64,000 bases of DNA from Parasedimentitalea psychrophila. GTDB lineage: Bacteria; Pseudomonadota; Alphaproteobacteria; Rhodobacterales; Rhodobacteraceae. The notes beneath the pieces were generated by a model. That model saw nothing but the letters and a program-made list of their open reading frames with translations, made no database searches and was not told where the DNA came from. The translations under genes were made by a program, and so were the position numbers. Shown here piece by piece: positions 9,396-17,974 of the stretch (position 1 is its first letter; each line of letters opens with the position of its first letter). The stretch lies in assembly GCF_030285785.1 (NCBI RefSeq), contig NZ_CP127247.1:1635501-1699500 (forward strand). The letters run 5' to 3'.

Positions 9396-9587
9396 AGACA
9401 AAGGTCCTTTATTCATCTGGCCGGAAATATCCCGGGGGATCCAAAGGGGGCTGGCCCCCTTTGCCATTTTACTGCGTCTTTGCAAAAGCCGCAGCCTGTC
9501 CCCAAAGCTGCACCAAACGCGTATCACCCCCACCAGCAGCAACAGTCCGAACAACAGCAGGTGCCTCAAATTGTCAAACATACGCAT
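9324..9587 (-). CDS. Possible small membrane protein running into a repeat
   Basis: An 87-codon ORF begins MRMFDNLRHLL and has one strongly hydrophobic segment (LLLFGLLLLVGVI, about residues 10-22) followed by a basic stretch. A good Shine-Dalgarno (AAGGGAG, six bases before the ATG) supports translation. The second half, from about residue 40, is encoded by the intergenic repeat at 9408-9467 and then by the antisense of the ribokinase-like gene's 3' end, so only the first 40 or so residues look gene-like. I know no function for it. It may be a short single-pass protein whose original stop was lost when the repeat arrived. Confidence 0.35.
   Translation of the reverse strand: MRMFDNLRHLLLFGLLLLVGVIRVWCSFGDRLRLLQRRSKMAKGASPLWIPRDISGQMNKGPLSLETSFLDLFQVWDDIRRSGACYH
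9408..9467 (-). repeat. Roseobacter-type intergenic repeat copy (minus orientation)
   Basis: Read on the minus strand this is a perfect hairpin AAAGGGGGC CA GCCCCCTTT followed by a CCCCCGGGATATTTCCGGCCAGATGAA-like tail. The layout (GC hairpin, short spacer, GGNATATTT/GTATTT, then a purine-rich end) matches the elements after grpE and after the sulfotransferase-like gene. I recognise it from memory as a frequent gene-end repeat in roseobacters; copy number cannot be judged from this window. Confidence 0.55.
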
Positions 9588-9731
9588 CAAGGTCTCCCTT
9601 TGCGCCATCCTGACTGTGGGGGGCCATCCGGGCTCAATAAGGTGACACTCTATGTTACCAACTGGTGAGCAAAATTTACTGCTTGGAATGACGCCCCAAC
9701 CCTCCTAGCGTCGCGCCAACAGGAGGATAAG

Positions 9732-10640
9732 ATGACCGAGAAGATGAGCACCCACCAGGCCGAAGATGATCAGCGCAACGAGTCGATCTTGATCTACGTG
9801 AACGGCCGCATTGTTGCCAAGGCCGAGGCAACCGTGTCAGTCTATGACAGTGGCTTCATGCTCGGCGATGGGGTGTGGGAGGGCCTGCGTCTGTATAACG
9901 GGACATGGGCCTTTCTGGATCAGCATCTCGACCGCCTGTTTGAAGCGACCAAGGCGATTGACCTGGACCTGGGGCTGGACCGTGCCGGGGTGATTGCCGC
10001 ATTGATGGCAACACAGCAGGCCAACGACATGACCACCGATGCCCATGCCCGGTTGATGGTCACCCGCGGCGTGAAAACCCGCCCCTTTCAGCACCCGTCA
10101 CTGTCCAACCAGGGTCCGACCTTTGTGATCATAATGGAGCATTCGACACCAAAACTGCCGCGACCCATTCGGCTGGCCACGGTGCCGCACCTGCGCGGCT
10201 TGCCGATGACGCAGGATCCCAAACTGAATTCACATTCCAAGCTGAACTGCATCCTGGCCTGCATCGCCGCCGAAAAGGCCGGCGCGGACGAGGGGTTGAT
10301 GCTGGATGTGAACGGTTTTGTGAACACCACCAATGCCTGCAACTTCTTCATCGTGCGCAAGGGGGAAGTTTGGACCTCGACCGGGGATTACTGCATGAAC
10401 GGCATCACCCGGCAAAAGGTGATCGACCTGTGCCGTGCCAATGACATCCCGGTGTTTGAGCGCAATTTCTCTTTGGTGGATACCTATGGCGCCGATGAGG
10501 CATTTTTGACCGGCACCTTTGGGGCGCAGACTCCGGTCAGTGAAATTGATGGCCGTCAGATCGGTGCGGGCGACATGGGAGTGGTGACCCAACAAATCCG
10601 CAGCCTTTATAAAGCTTTGATCGAACAGGAGGCCGGCTGA
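9732..10640 (+). CDS. Class IV PLP-dependent aminotransferase (IlvE/DAAT-like)
   Basis: A 302-residue fold-type IV aminotransferase, related to branched-chain and D-amino acid aminotransferases and 4-amino-4-deoxychorismate lyase. It shows the N-terminal YVNGRIVAKAEATVSVYDSG and LGDGVWEGLRLYNG, the PLP lysine in LNSHSKLNC (near residue 170), and the phosphate-binding GFVNTTNACNFF and FLTGTFGAQTPV near the C-terminus. A strong AGGAGG lies seven bases before the ATG. It overlaps the next gene, a sulfotransferase-like protein, by one base, so the two are translationally coupled. The substrate is not clear; its pairing suggests a role other than bulk leucine/isoleucine/valine synthesis. Confidence 0.85.
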   Translation: MTEKMSTHQAEDDQRNESILIYVNGRIVAKAEATVSVYDSGFMLGDGVWEGLRLYNGTWAFLDQHLDRLFEATKAIDLDLGLDRAGVIAALMATQQANDMTTDAHARLMVTRGVKTRPFQHPSLSNQGPTFVIIMEHSTPKLPRPIRLATVPHLRGLPMTQDPKLNSHSKLNCILACIAAEKAGADEGLMLDVNGFVNTTNACNFFIVRKGEVWTSTGDYCMNGITRQKVIDLCRANDIPVFERNFSLVDTYGADEAFLTGTFGAQTPVSEIDGRQIGAGDMGVVTQQIRSLYKALIEQEAG

Positions 10641-11353
10641 TGCGTATTGCGATGTGGTCGGGACCCCGAAACCTGTCGACGGCAATGATGTATGCCTTCG
10701 GCAATCGCGCAGATTGTGCCGTTGTGGACGAGCCGTTTTATGCCTCCTATCTGGTCAAGACGGGTTTGCGGCATCCGATGTGGCAAGAGATTCTGGACAG
10801 TCAATCCCATGATCCGGCTGTCGTGGTTGAGCAAATTACCGGCTCTAACCCAGGGGCAAAGCCCTATTATTATCAAAAACACATGACGCAGCATATGATT
10901 GCAGGCGTGCCGCGCGACTGGATGCGCGCGGTCAAAAACGTATTCCTGATCCGCCATCCGGCGCGGGTGATATCATCCTACGCCGCCAAACGTGAGGATC
11001 CGACATTGGACGATATGGGATTTTGGCAGCAGAGCGAGTTATTTGATGAAGTGACGGCTTGGGGCGGCAAACCGATTGTTGTGGACAGTCACGACATCCG
11101 GGAGAACCCGGCGATGATGCTGGAGAAATTATGCGACGCCATCGACATGCCGTTTTCAGCGCAGATGTTGACCTGGCCCAAGGGCGGTCACAAGGACGAC
11201 GGAGCCTGGGCCCGCCACTGGTATGGCTCAGTCTGGACTTCAAACGGGTTTGCCGGCGCCGAGGCCGCCTTGCCCGAGGTGCCGGAGCACCTGCAAGATG
11301 TGCTGGATGCAGCGATGCCGTATTATGAGCAGATGAAATCGGTGCGGCTGTAA
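10640..11353 (+). CDS. Sulfotransferase-like P-loop protein
   Basis: A 237-residue protein of the sulfotransferase fold. SGPRNLSTAMMYAF at the N-terminus takes the place of the 5'-phosphosulfate loop, and FLIRHPARVISSYAAKR (about residues 102-118) fits the 3'-phosphate-binding segment of PAPS-dependent sulfotransferases. The start overlaps the aminotransferase stop (TGATG). Whether it uses PAPS is an inference. Plants have proteins in which a sulfotransferase-like domain and a class IV aminotransferase domain are joined, as far as I recall, which would fit a common pathway for this pair. Confidence 0.7.
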   Translation: MRIAMWSGPRNLSTAMMYAFGNRADCAVVDEPFYASYLVKTGLRHPMWQEILDSQSHDPAVVVEQITGSNPGAKPYYYQKHMTQHMIAGVPRDWMRAVKNVFLIRHPARVISSYAAKREDPTLDDMGFWQQSELFDEVTAWGGKPIVVDSHDIRENPAMMLEKLCDAIDMPFSAQMLTWPKGGHKDDGAWARHWYGSVWTSNGFAGAEAALPEVPEHLQDVLDAAMPYYEQMKSVRL

Positions 11354-11360
11354 GGGGAAG

Positions 11361-11425
11361 GAGGGGCTTTGCCCCTCTGCACCTGCGGCGCATTCACCCC
11401 AGAGTAGTTTTGGCAAAAAGAACCA
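11361..11425 (+). repeat. Roseobacter-type intergenic repeat copy
   Basis: Seven bases after the sulfotransferase-like stop a GAGGGGC TTT GCCCCTC hairpin (11361-11377) is followed by a GAGTAGTTTTGGCAAAAAGAA-type tail (11401-11421). This is the same organisation as at 3151 and 9408 (minus strand). It may also act as a terminator for the aminotransferase-sulfotransferase pair, though the thymidine run after the stem is missing. Confidence 0.55.
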
Positions 11426-11428
11426 GGC

Positions 11429-11713
11429 TCAGCCCAGAAGCTTACCCAGCTTCATGGCAACGGACATGTCGCCCGAGACTTTTAGTTTGCCCATCATCAC
11501 CCCGGTCATCGGGTTCAGTTTGCCGGTTAGCAGTTTGCCCAGGTTGTCTTGTGATAGGCGGATGCTGCAGTCGGTGTCCTGATCCGTCGTGCTGGCCTGA
11601 TTGTCGGCCAATACGATGACACCGGAACCACCGCAGTCGAATTTCAATGATCCCTCAAATAGGGTACCATTGAGGCCTTTTTGAATGCGGTCTGCGATAT
11701 CCTGAAGTGTCAT
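11429..11713 (-). CDS. SCP2 sterol-binding domain protein
   Basis: A 94-residue single-domain protein of the SCP2 (sterol carrier protein 2) type. DLVIVLADN-like beta strands, the LSQDNLGKLLTGKLNPMTG segment and the KLKVSGDMSVAMKLGKLL end are typical of these small lipid-binding proteins. The ligand in bacteria is not established; fatty acids or quinones are possible. It stands alone on the minus strand, 69 bases beyond the start of the DUF1810 gene's end, with no obvious partner. Confidence 0.8.
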   Translation of the reverse strand: MTLQDIADRIQKGLNGTLFEGSLKFDCGGSGVIVLADNQASTTDQDTDCSIRLSQDNLGKLLTGKLNPMTGVMMGKLKVSGDMSVAMKLGKLLG

Positions 11714-11782
11714 TTATCTCTCCCTGCCTGACACCTGAGATATGTCGGAACGGCAGGCTGGGCAATGCTGACCAAAGGTGAA

Positions 11783-12220
11783 TTACCGGTCGGAAAGAAT
11801 TTTCACTGTCGCCGGGCAGAATTCGCCGTCAAAAAAGGCATCAAGAACCTGATGGAATTCAGCTGCAGCGCCGGGAACGGCGGCAAACAGTGTCATTGAT
11901 GAGCACAATTTTTTGGCGTCCGTTGCGCCCAGTATCTGATCTGCCGGGATGCCCGGGTGGGTCAGCAGCAACCGGCTGACCTCGATCAATCGGCGGTTCA
12001 GCTCTGGATGGGCCAAATAGGCTGCGGCCTCGGTCAGGTCTTCGATCCCGTATAGCTGCGCCATATGGGATTCTCCCAATTCAGCAAGCTGGGGAAAGAC
12101 AAACCACATCCAGTGGTTTGTCTTTTGGCCGATTTTTAGCTCGGCCAGGACATCGTTCCAGACAGTGTCCTGGGCCTCGATAAACATCTCTAATTCATCA
12201 GAGAAGTCGTCTTCTTCCAT
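11783..12220 (-). CDS. DUF1810 family protein
   Basis: A 145-residue member of the DUF1810 family, in which the segment AELKIGQKTNHWMWFVFPQL is highly characteristic, as are the Tyr-Gly-Ile and HPELNRRL motifs. The family is widespread but its biochemical function is not known to me. The gene starts two bases after the argG stop on the same strand and is presumably transcribed with it, but a metabolic link to arginine synthesis is only suggested by position. Confidence 0.85.
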   Translation of the reverse strand: MEEDDFSDELEMFIEAQDTVWNDVLAELKIGQKTNHWMWFVFPQLAELGESHMAQLYGIEDLTEAAAYLAHPELNRRLIEVSRLLLTHPGIPADQILGATDAKKLCSSMTLFAAVPGAAAEFHQVLDAFFDGEFCPATVKILSDR

Positions 12221-12222
12221 GG

Positions 12223-13446
12223 TTACTTGACCCGTTTGTTCCGCATCGCAATCAGCTTTAAGCGTAGGGCCTGCAATTGAATAAAGCCAGCCGCATCTTT
12301 TTGATCATATGCGCCTGCGTCATCCTCAAAGGTCACATGCTCTTCGGAATACAGCGAATGGTCGGACCAGCGACCAACACAAGAGGCGGAGCCCTTGTAC
12401 AGTTTCAGCCGCACGGTGCCGGTGACATGGGTCTGGCTGGCGTCGATGGCGGCCTGCAGCATTTCACGCTCGGGCGAATACCAGAAGCCGTTGTAGATCA
12501 GCTCGGCGTATTTTGGCATCAACTCGTCTTTGAGATGCATGGCGCCGCGATCCATGGTGATCGATTCAATGCCGCGGTGAGCTTCCAGCAGCAGGGTGCC
12601 GCCGGGGGTCTCGTAGATGCCGCGTGATTTCATGCCAACAAAGCGGCCCTCAACCAGGTCCAGACGGCCACAACCGTGTTTGCCGCCCAGCTCGTTCAGT
12701 TTGGTCAGGATGGTGGCGGGCGACATCGCCTCGCCATTGATGCTGACTGCATCGCCTTGCTCGAAACCGACTTCGATGAATTCGGGAGTGTTGGGGGCGT
12801 CTTCGGGATGCACGGTGCGCTGATAGACGTAATCGGGCGCCATCACGGCCGGATCTTCCAGCACTTTGCCCTCAGAAGAGGTGTGCAGCAGGTTGGCATC
12901 CACCGAGAACGGCGCCTCGCCACGTTTGTCTGTGGCCACCGGAATCTGGTTCTGCTCGGCAAATTCCAGCAATTTGGTGCGCGAGGACAGGTCCCAGATC
13001 CGCCAGGGTGCGATCACCTTGATGTCAGGGTTCAGCGCGTAAGCCGCCAGTTCAAACCGAACCTGATCGTTGCCCTTGCCGGTGGCGCCGTGTGCAATAG
13101 CGTCTGCACCCACAGCCTCGGCGATCTCGACCAGACGTTTGGAGATCAGCGGGCGGGCGATTGAAGTGCCCAGCAGATAGAGGCCCTCATAGACCGCATT
13201 GGCACGGAACATCGGGAACACGAAGTCGCGGACAAATTCTTCGCGGACGTCTTCGATATAGATGTTTTCCGGCGGGATCCCCAGCAATTCAGCCTTGGCG
13301 CGGGCGGGCTCCAGCTCTTCGCCCTGACCCAGATCGGCGGTAAAGGTGACAACCTCGCAGCCGTACTCGGTCTGCAGCCATTTCAGGATGATCGAGGTAT
13401 CAAGGCCACCGGAATAGGCCAGAACAACTTTTTTGGGCGCGGACAT
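12223..13446 (-). CDS. argG: Argininosuccinate synthase
   Basis: ArgG condenses citrulline and aspartate with ATP hydrolysis to argininosuccinate, the penultimate step of arginine synthesis. The 407-residue protein carries the PP-loop ATP site [16 protein letters not shown] near its start, [15 protein letters not shown] in the citrulline/aspartate site, and [10 protein letters not shown]. Length and motifs are those of the standard type 1 enzyme. It is followed by the DUF1810 gene. argJ of the same pathway is about 33 kb away in this window, not linked. Confidence 0.97.
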   Translation of the reverse strand: MSAPKKVVLAYSGGLDTSIILKWLQTEYGCEVVTFTADLGQGEELEPARAKAELLGIPPENIYIEDVREEFVRDFVFPMFRANAVYEGLYLLGTSIARPLISKRLVEIAEAVGADAIAHGATGKGNDQVRFELAAYALNPDIKVIAPWRIWDLSSRTKLLEFAEQNQIPVATDKRGEAPFSVDANLLHTSSEGKVLEDPAVMAPDYVYQRTVHPEDAPNTPEFIEVGFEQGDAVSINGEAMSPATILTKLNELGGKHGCGRLDLVEGRFVGMKSRGIYETPGGTLLLEAHRGIESITMDRGAMHLKDELMPKYAELIYNGFWYSPEREMLQAAIDASQTHVTGTVRLKLYKGSASCVGRWSDHSLYSEEHVTFEDDAGAYDQKDAAGFIQLQALRLKLIAMRNKRVK

Positions 13447-13583
13447 GGGTTTTTCCTCTTAAGCAGAACGATTGGCCGATATCTGTTTTCACGCAGGAGG
13501 GCAAGGTTTTCCGGGCTTCTCATGACCTGCCGCTGCGTCTAATGTCGTGGGCAGAGAGTGTATGATATTTGAGAGGACGGGAT

Positions 13584-14348
13584 ATGAAAGGTTGGAGCAT
13601 ATTTGCTCATTCGGTGGGAATGGTGACTCGTAACCTGCCAGAGGCATTGCGGATTGCCCTGGTGCCGGTGTTGATTGGGTTTGCACTGATCGTCGCCTTA
13701 ACAGTGATGACCGGGCTGTCCATTGGCACTATGTCTGACCCGGAGGCGATGGACAAGATGATGCGGGACGGCGGTATGGGGGCATTCTTTTTTCCGTTTA
13801 TCCTGTTCGCCATCGTGTTCATTGTGATCGAGCTGTGGATATTTGTGTCTTGGCATCGGTTTATCCTGCTCGAGGAGTATCCCACAGGTTGGATCCCGGA
13901 ATTTCGATTTGATCGTATCATGGCCTATTTGGGCCGTGGGTTTTTGATCGGGGTTATCATGGTGGCAATGTGGATTCCGGTGATGTTGGCGGTAACGATC
14001 TTGGGTCCTTTGGGGGTTCTGATCATGCTGGGAGCGATGTTCTTTTCGGTTGTCCTGGTCTATCGGCTGGTTGCTATTCTGCCCGCCGCCGCCATTGGTG
14101 AGCCACTGACAGTTGGTCAGGCGTGGGAGGCCACCAGGGGGGCGTCTGGAACGATTCTGGTGTTGGTCTTTGTCATTTTTGTGGCGCAATTTTTACTGCA
14201 GCTTGTGACCGCCCTGTCGCTGATGGTTTTCCCGCCGTTTGGCATTGTCTTTCAGCTGTTTGTTGCCCTGGTGATGTCATTGGTAAACGTCAGCATCCTG
14301 ACCACGTTTTATGGTCATTATGTCGAAGGTCGCGAGATCGGGTCCTAA
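13584..14348 (+). CDS. Multi-pass inner membrane protein, function unknown
   Basis: A 254-residue protein with about six hydrophobic segments (for example LVPVLIGFALIVALTVMTGL, FFFPFILFAIVFIVIELWIF and ILVLVFVIFVAQFLLQLVTAL). Roseobacters have similar uncharacterised proteins; the repeated bulky helices and glycine-rich loops recall the YciC/glycerophosphodiesterase-membrane-domain type, but I cannot assign it. ATG 13584 has GAGAGGA just upstream and is preferred over an upstream in-frame ATG at 13569. A hairpin with ATGCC/GGCAT and CGCCCC/GGGGCG arms (14352-14386) follows the stop. Confidence 0.7.
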   Translation: MKGWSIFAHSVGMVTRNLPEALRIALVPVLIGFALIVALTVMTGLSIGTMSDPEAMDKMMRDGGMGAFFFPFILFAIVFIVIELWIFVSWHRFILLEEYPTGWIPEFRFDRIMAYLGRGFLIGVIMVAMWIPVMLAVTILGPLGVLIMLGAMFFSVVLVYRLVAILPAAAIGEPLTVGQAWEATRGASGTILVLVFVIFVAQFLLQLVTALSLMVFPPFGIVFQLFVALVMSLVNVSILTTFYGHYVEGREIGS

Positions 14349-14404
14349 ATATGCCTTACGCTCGCCCCTTGCCTTGGGGGCGGGCATAGGCCACTCAATA
14401 AGAC

Positions 14405-15631
14405 ATGACTGATTTCCAGACCCAGGCCCGTGCCGCCGAAGCCGCCATGCGCGATGTTTTTCCCGCCACACCGCTGCAGCGCAATGCGCATCTGTCCGAC
14501 CGCTTTGGCGCCGAGATTTATCTGAAACGCGAAGATCTGAGCCCGGTGCGATCCTACAAGATTCGCGGTGCCTATAATGCGATGCGCAAGCAGCCGGATC
14601 AGGATCTGTTTGTCTGTGCCAGTGCCGGTAATCATGCCCAGGGTGTTGCCTTTATGTGCAGTCACATGGGGGTAAAGGGTGTGATCTTCATGCCGGTGAC
14701 GACGCCGCAGCAAAAGATCCAGAAAACCCGGATATTTGGTGGCGATCAGATCGAAATCCACCTGGTTGGGGACTATTTTGACGATACTCTTGCGGCGGCG
14801 CAGGAATGGTGCCAGCGCGAGGGCGGGTATTTTTTATCACCGTTTGACGATGCGGATGTGATCGAAGGCCAAAGCTCGATCGCGGTTGAGATTGAGGCGC
14901 AATTGGGCCGGGTGCCCGATCATGTGATCTTGCCGGTGGGCGGCGGTGGCATGTCGTCAGGTGTGGTGTCCTGGTTCGGCGACCGGGTGCATTGCCTGTT
15001 TGTTGAACCTGCGGGCGGCGCTTGCCTGCGGGCGGCTCTGACGGCCGGCCATCCGGTGTCGCTGGACCGTGTCGATACCTTTGTTGATGGCGCTGCGGTG
15101 GGGCGCATTGGGGTGCTGCCCTTTGCCCAGTTACAACATGTGCCGCTGCCGGATGTGCTGAGCATTTCCGAGGATCGGATCTGTACCACCATGATCGAAA
15201 TGCTGAATGTGGAGGGCATCGTTCTGGAGCCGGCCGGCGCATTGGCGGTTGAGGCACTGGGCGATGTGCGCTCGTGGATCCGTGGCAAAACAGTGGTTTG
15301 TGTCACCTCAGGTGGTAATTTTGATTTTGAACGACTGCCCGAGGTCAAGGAGCGCGCACAGCGTTACTCTGGGGTTAAAAAATATTTCCTGCTGCGATTG
15401 CCGCAGCGCCCCGGTGCGTTGAAAGAATTCCTTGGTATTCTGGGACCGGAAGACGATATCGCCAGATTTGAATACATGAAAAAATCAGCGCGCAACTTTG
15501 GCTCGGTGCTGATCGGCATTGAAACCAAACGACCCGAGAATTTTCCGAAACTTTTTGCCCGGCTTGATGCGGCCGGTTTCACCTACACTGACATCACCAA
15601 CGACGAAACGCTGGCCCAGTTTGTGATTTGA
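14405..15631 (+). CDS. ilvA: Threonine dehydratase (IlvA)
   Basis: IlvA deaminates threonine to 2-oxobutanoate, the first step to isoleucine. The 408-residue protein has the fold-type II PLP core, with the lysine in SYKIRGAYNAM (near residue 51), ASAGNHAQGVAF as the substrate loop and PVGGGGMSSGV binding PLP phosphate. From about residue 325 a single ACT-like regulatory domain follows (FLLRLPQRPGALKEFLGIL), as in the shorter bacterial form rather than the two-domain E. coli form. Feedback by isoleucine is therefore likely but unproven. It is monocistronic and convergent with the Hpt gene. Confidence 0.92.
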   Translation: MTDFQTQARAAEAAMRDVFPATPLQRNAHLSDRFGAEIYLKREDLSPVRSYKIRGAYNAMRKQPDQDLFVCASAGNHAQGVAFMCSHMGVKGVIFMPVTTPQQKIQKTRIFGGDQIEIHLVGDYFDDTLAAAQEWCQREGGYFLSPFDDADVIEGQSSIAVEIEAQLGRVPDHVILPVGGGGMSSGVVSWFGDRVHCLFVEPAGGACLRAALTAGHPVSLDRVDTFVDGAAVGRIGVLPFAQLQHVPLPDVLSISEDRICTTMIEMLNVEGIVLEPAGALAVEALGDVRSWIRGKTVVCVTSGGNFDFERLPEVKERAQRYSGVKKYFLLRLPQRPGALKEFLGILGPEDDIARFEYMKKSARNFGSVLIGIETKRPENFPKLFARLDAAGFTYTDITNDETLAQFVI

Positions 15632-15647
15632 ACCGGCTCTGGGGCAG

Positions 15648-15974
15648 TTAAAACCGGGTTGGCAATTCGTCGATGAACATCGTCTTGGAGGTTTGATATT
15701 CTGCAATAATAGCCGCAACATCGACTGTTTCGGCCTGGCCGTGGGCAGATCTAGTTTCACCATCCTGGCACAGCGATGAAAAGGCCTGAAATCCAAGGCT
15801 GAGCGCGCTGCCTTTGAGAAAGTGCAAATCCTGTTCTAGCTGTGTTCGGTCGATGTTTTTGCTGAGTTTGCCAATGACTTCCTCAACCTCTTCCATGAAT
15901 AGATCGACAACTTCACCAAAATCTTCCGCGCCGACTTCTGCACGCAACTCTGTCACTCTTGGCCAGTCAATCAT
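15648..15974 (-). CDS. Hpt histidine phosphotransfer protein
   Basis: A 108-residue stand-alone Hpt domain. The phosphorylatable histidine is His51 in DLHFLKGSALSLGF, the canonical Hpt motif. I start it at ATG 15974 (MIDWPRVTEL) because AGGAA lies eight bases upstream; the frame is open further but gives an unrelated hydrophobic N-terminus. It is divergent from a response regulator fused to a SpoIIE/PP2C phosphatase, 170 bases away, so this Hpt may pass phosphate to or from Asp69 of that regulator. No histidine kinase lies near. Confidence 0.85.
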   Translation of the reverse strand: MIDWPRVTELRAEVGAEDFGEVVDLFMEEVEEVIGKLSKNIDRTQLEQDLHFLKGSALSLGFQAFSSLCQDGETRSAHGQAETVDVAAIIAEYQTSKTMFIDELPTRF

Positions 15975-16144
15975 GGAGTAATTCCTGTTAAAAAAGTCTA
16001 ATTTCACGATTTTGGCAGCAAGGGGTGAAATTATGGTGAACGGGAGAAAGAATATCAAATTGTAGGATTCATAGCTTATTAAGCGACAAGTATGATATTG
16101 CTATCAGTTACTGCACATCTGCCGAGATTAACGAGGTTCCATCT

Positions 16145-17416
16145 GTGTTGCCAGACAGTACATTTAATAACGAAGAGCAGGTCGACAATGGATCGATCCG
16201 GCGTGTTCTGGTTGTCGATGACAGTCGGCTGCAGCGCCGCATTCTGGTGGCGTCGTTAAAAAAATGGGGATTTGAGGTTACCGAGGCTGAAAGCGGTGAA
16301 GTGGCAATGGAGATCTGTACTCAAGATCCGCCGGACCTGATTCTCAGCGACTGGATGATGCCCGGCATGAGTGGTCTGGAATTTTGTCGTGAATTCCGCA
16401 AGCAGTCTAATGAAATTTACAGCTATTTTATCCTGCTGACGTCAAAAAGTGAAAAGAACGAAATTGCCGAGGGGCTGGATGCTGGTGCGGATGACTTCCT
16501 GACCAAGCCGGTCAATTCGGACGAGTTGCGCGCCCGGATCTCTGCAGGGGAACGCATTTTGCGGATGCAGCGTGAATTGTCAGAGAAAAACCGCATTGTT
16601 TCCGATACTTTGGACGAGTTGCAACGGGTCTATGATGCGATTGACAAGGATCTGGTGCAGGCGCGCAAAATCCAACAATCCCTGGTGCCTGAACTGTCAC
16701 GCAAATTTGGCGCGTCTTCCGTTAGTCTGCTGCTCAAGCCCTGTGGCCATATTGGCGGCGATCTTGTGGGAATGTTCTCTCCCGGGGTGAACCGCCTGGG
16801 CTTTTACTCAATTGATGTTTCCGGGCACGGGATTACCTCGGCGATGATGACCGCCCGTCTTGGCGGATATCTGTCTTCGACGTATTTTGATCAGAATGTG
16901 GCGATGGAAAAGCGGTTCAACCGGTTCTATGCGCTGCGCCAGCCCGAAGACGTGGCCAGCCTGCTAAACGCGCGGTTGATTGCCGACACCGGGATCGAAG
17001 AATATTTTACGATGGCCTATTGCATCGTCGATCTGCGCAGCGGTGTCCTGAAGTTGGTTCAGGCCGGTCACCCGCACCCCTTGGTTCTGCGTCGGGATGG
17101 ATCGACTGAATTTCTGGGTGAAGGGGGGGTCCCGGTGGGGTTGCTCCCTGATATTCCCTATTCCCAGATAGAAACAGTCATGGAGCCGGGCGACCGGCTG
17201 CTGCTTTATTCTGACGGATTTACCGAAGCCCGGCTGGAGAATGGTGAGATGCTGGAGCCGGAGGGGCTTTTGGAGCTGGTTGCCAAATGTGATTCTCAGC
17301 ATAGCGGCCAGGAATTTCTGGATGATCTGTACTGGAACCTCACCCAGGTGATGTCGTCTGAATATGGCCTGGAAGACGATGTCTCAGCCACGGTGTTTGA
17401 ATATAACGGCCCTTGA
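16145..17416 (+). CDS. Response regulator with PP2C (SpoIIE) phosphatase output
   Basis: A 423-residue protein with a receiver domain (about residues 18-135: VVDDS, Asp69 in LILSDWMMPG, Lys121 in FLTKPVNSDEL), a coiled-coil linker (about 135-180), and a SpoIIE-type PP2C serine phosphatase (GGDLVGMF, DVSGHGITSAMM, YSDGFTEA, EDDVSATVFEY). Such proteins dephosphorylate anti-sigma-factor antagonists when their receiver is phosphorylated. The start is GTG 16145, with GAGG eight bases before. No STAS-domain or anti-sigma gene is adjacent, so the target is unknown. The nearby Hpt gene is its likely phosphodonor. Confidence 0.9.
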   Translation: MLPDSTFNNEEQVDNGSIRRVLVVDDSRLQRRILVASLKKWGFEVTEAESGEVAMEICTQDPPDLILSDWMMPGMSGLEFCREFRKQSNEIYSYFILLTSKSEKNEIAEGLDAGADDFLTKPVNSDELRARISAGERILRMQRELSEKNRIVSDTLDELQRVYDAIDKDLVQARKIQQSLVPELSRKFGASSVSLLLKPCGHIGGDLVGMFSPGVNRLGFYSIDVSGHGITSAMMTARLGGYLSSTYFDQNVAMEKRFNRFYALRQPEDVASLLNARLIADTGIEEYFTMAYCIVDLRSGVLKLVQAGHPHPLVLRRDGSTEFLGEGGVPVGLLPDIPYSQIETVMEPGDRLLLYSDGFTEARLENGEMLEPEGLLELVAKCDSQHSGQEFLDDLYWNLTQVMSSEYGLEDDVSATVFEYNGP

Positions 17417-17511
17417 AGCTTTGCACCAAACGCCCCGCGCCCGTTGTCAGATCATCAAAGATGACCTGACTTCCGTTGGGGCCCAAGGTCCGCGGCGGGT
17501 GTTTTGTTGTT

Positions 17512-17964
17512 TCAAAAACCTGCCATTTGCAGGGCGATCTGTGCGGCAAAGTGGCGATCCCCAGGATTGCCAAGCAGGCTGGCCGCCTTTTGCTGGTCAA
17601 TCCAGACGGGCTGGTGACCTTTTTCCCTTGGTGGGCCAAGCCGCAGAGCTGGCCGCGCAATATAGATGTGGCAGAGTTTTTCTGCCCATAAGTCATACTC
17701 GGGCATATAGACAAACCGCCGAAATACCCCAATTTTCTGGGGTGTGGAGATGCTCCAACCGGTTTCTTCGTGGACTTCGCGGTGCAGCGCAGTGAGTGGT
17801 GATTCGCCAGGATCTATGCCGCCGCCGGGCAATTGCAGGTCTGGGTCAGGGTCAGACTGGCAGGTAAGCAAAAAGCACCCATCCCGAGGCAACAAAGCAT
17901 AGGCGCCGGGGCGGCGATGATAGTGTCGGCCCTTTTGTGGTGGCTCTCCAAATCGTCTGATCAC
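17512..17964 (-). CDS. Nudix hydrolase
   Basis: A 150-residue Nudix hydrolase with a complete Nudix box GIDPGESPLTALHREVHEET (about residues 49-68). It probably cleaves a nucleoside-diphosphate-linked substrate, but sequence does not say which. I place the start at GTG 17964 (MIRRFGEPPQ), with AAAGGGG six to eight bases upstream; the open frame extends to TTG 18018, but that would run across the divergent hslO promoter. It lies between the response regulator and hslO. Confidence 0.8.
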   Translation of the reverse strand: MIRRFGEPPQKGRHYHRRPGAYALLPRDGCFLLTCQSDPDPDLQLPGGGIDPGESPLTALHREVHEETGWSISTPQKIGVFRRFVYMPEYDLWAEKLCHIYIARPALRLGPPREKGHQPVWIDQQKAASLLGNPGDRHFAAQIALQMAGF

Positions 17965-17974
17965 GCGGTGACCC

